Assembly: GCF_001909055.1 (NCBI RefSeq)
Contig: NZ_LVWI01000001.1
Span: forward strand, 124,001-188,000
Direction: 5' to 3'
DNA length: 64,000 bases
Source of the DNA: Paenibacillus helianthi
Lineage (GTDB): Bacteria; Bacillota; Bacilli; Paenibacillales; Paenibacillaceae
A program made the position numbers and the translations under genes. Numbering within the stretch: the stretch's first letter is position 1; every line of letters begins with the position of its first letter. Below the pieces are notes generated by a model, which did not search any database, was not told the DNA's origin, and was given only the letters and a program-made list of their open reading frames with translations. Below are positions 63,426-64,000 of the stretch, one piece after another.

Positions 63426-64000
63426 TTATATCAGAACAGGATTTCCGTGAACCGGCTCTTCACTGTAGCGCTTGCTGCTCTCCAGTCTAACCTCAAGCTT
63501 GATCAGCTCGGAACGGCTGGCCAAACGGATGGGCGGTCCCCAGGTTCCGTAACCGGAGGAGACAATCACATGCATCTTATCTTTACGCAGATAGCCCCAG
63601 TCCAGTTCAAATAACCGTCTGGTAATCCAGTGGTTCGGAGCAATTTGACCCCGGTGTGTATGTCCCGAGAGCAATACGTCCACTCCCGCCTTGGCGGCAA
63701 TATCAAATCCGGTGGGCTGATGATCCATCATAATTACCGGCCGGGACAGATCAAGTCCTTCCAGCAAGGATTCCACGCTTTTGCGGCCACCGGCCTCCAT
63801 AGACTCGGCGGTTTTATCTTTGCGCCCCACAATATACAGACCAGCGGTGTCTACTACATCGTCCTGCAGGACTTTGATCCCGATACTGTCCATCAGCTCT
63901 GTGTATTGTTTAATGGAACCTCCATAATATTCGTGATTGCCGAGTACAGCGTAAACCCCGTGGCGTGCTTTGAGCTTTCGGATCTCTTCACTCATCCCGT
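63426..64000 (-). CDS. Metallophosphoesterase (partial)
   Basis: This is the C-terminal 190 residues of a calcineurin-like phosphoesterase; the frame runs off the right edge. Metal-binding and catalytic motifs are clear: GNHEYYGG near the visible start (Asn and His ligands), MMDHQPTGFD in the middle, and GHTHRGQ with the two ligand histidines. The N-terminal DxH motif is outside the window. The end, YGTWGPPIRLASRSELIKLEVR, is typical of YkuE/YaeI-type membrane-associated enzymes that act on lipid or nucleotide phosphates. It is transcribed toward the MarR gene but ended by its own terminator. Confidence 0.92.
   Translation of the reverse strand, partial: GMSEEIRKLKARHGVYAVLGNHEYYGGSIKQYTELMDSIGIKVLQDDVVDTAGLYIVGRKDKTAESMEAGGRKSVESLLEGLDLSRPVIMMDHQPTGFDIAAKAGVDVLLSGHTHRGQIAPNHWITRRLFELDWGYLRKDKMHVIVSSGYGTWGPPIRLASRSELIKLEVRLESSKRYSEEPVHGNPVLI

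Noticed and set aside
1..64000. tRNA, rRNA, riboswitch, prophage or insertion-sequence genes
   Set aside because: I looked for conserved motifs of these on both strands and found none that I could support.

Overview
The window reads as chromosomal DNA of a Paenibacillus-like firmicute. The reasons are strong AGGAGG-type ribosome sites with some GTG/TTG starts, mid-range GC, YesM/YesN two-component systems beside LplB/YtcP-type sugar transporters, very large S-layer-homology (SLH) proteins, and a Staphylococcus-like HssRS/HrtAB heme locus. I see no rRNA, tRNA, CRISPR array or intact insertion sequence. The species is inferred from family content only.

Layout. (1) 1-2.8 kb: a Gfo/Idh/MocA oxidoreductase cut by the left edge, a divergent AraC regulator with a CcpA-type cre over its -10, a D-mannonate-oxidoreductase-like SDR, and a VOC protein. 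(2) 2.9-5.0 kb: a YeiH transporter divergent from its probable LysR regulator. (3) 5.2-19.6 kb, all minus strand: a galactomannan-type locus. In transcription order it holds a BNR/GH74-like propeller, a secreted multidomain GH26 mannanase with a cre site upstream, two permeases, a solute-binding lipoprotein, a YesN-type response regulator, a YesM-type kinase and a GH36 alpha-galactosidase. (4) 20.1-27.0 kb: a REC-kinase protein followed by a 1,896-residue soluble poly-HAMP hybrid kinase with nine HAMP-type repeat units and three receivers. (5) 27.6-29.3 kb: a 59-residue small protein, an AlkD-family protein and a hypothetical.

(6) 29.5-57.5 kb is the most unusual part. A 7TMR-DISM kinase carrying two transmitter modules and a SARP-type (REC-HTH-BTAD) response regulator lie upstream of a small secreted S1C-like protease and three giant exported proteins of 1,758, 2,561 and 3,230 residues. 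The last two end in three SLH domains. The promoter regions of the kinase-regulator unit and of the protease/surface-protein unit share the same element on the minus strand: two heptamers at an 11-bp pitch, CTGAGAG or TTGTGAG then N4 then TTGAGAG, placed N10 before TATAAT or TATGAT. This is the geometry of SARP boxes. It suggests the regulator controls itself and the roughly 24-kb surface operon.

(7) 57.8-61.7 kb: hssR-hssS-hrtB-hrtA, a heme-sensing and heme-detoxification locus with an HssR-type direct repeat in front of hrtB. (8) 61.8-64 kb: an NmrA-like SDR and a MarR regulator, each preceded by the same 18-bp inverted repeat, then a metallophosphoesterase cut by the right edge. Most transcription units on the minus strand end in recognisable stem-loop terminators, listed individually.
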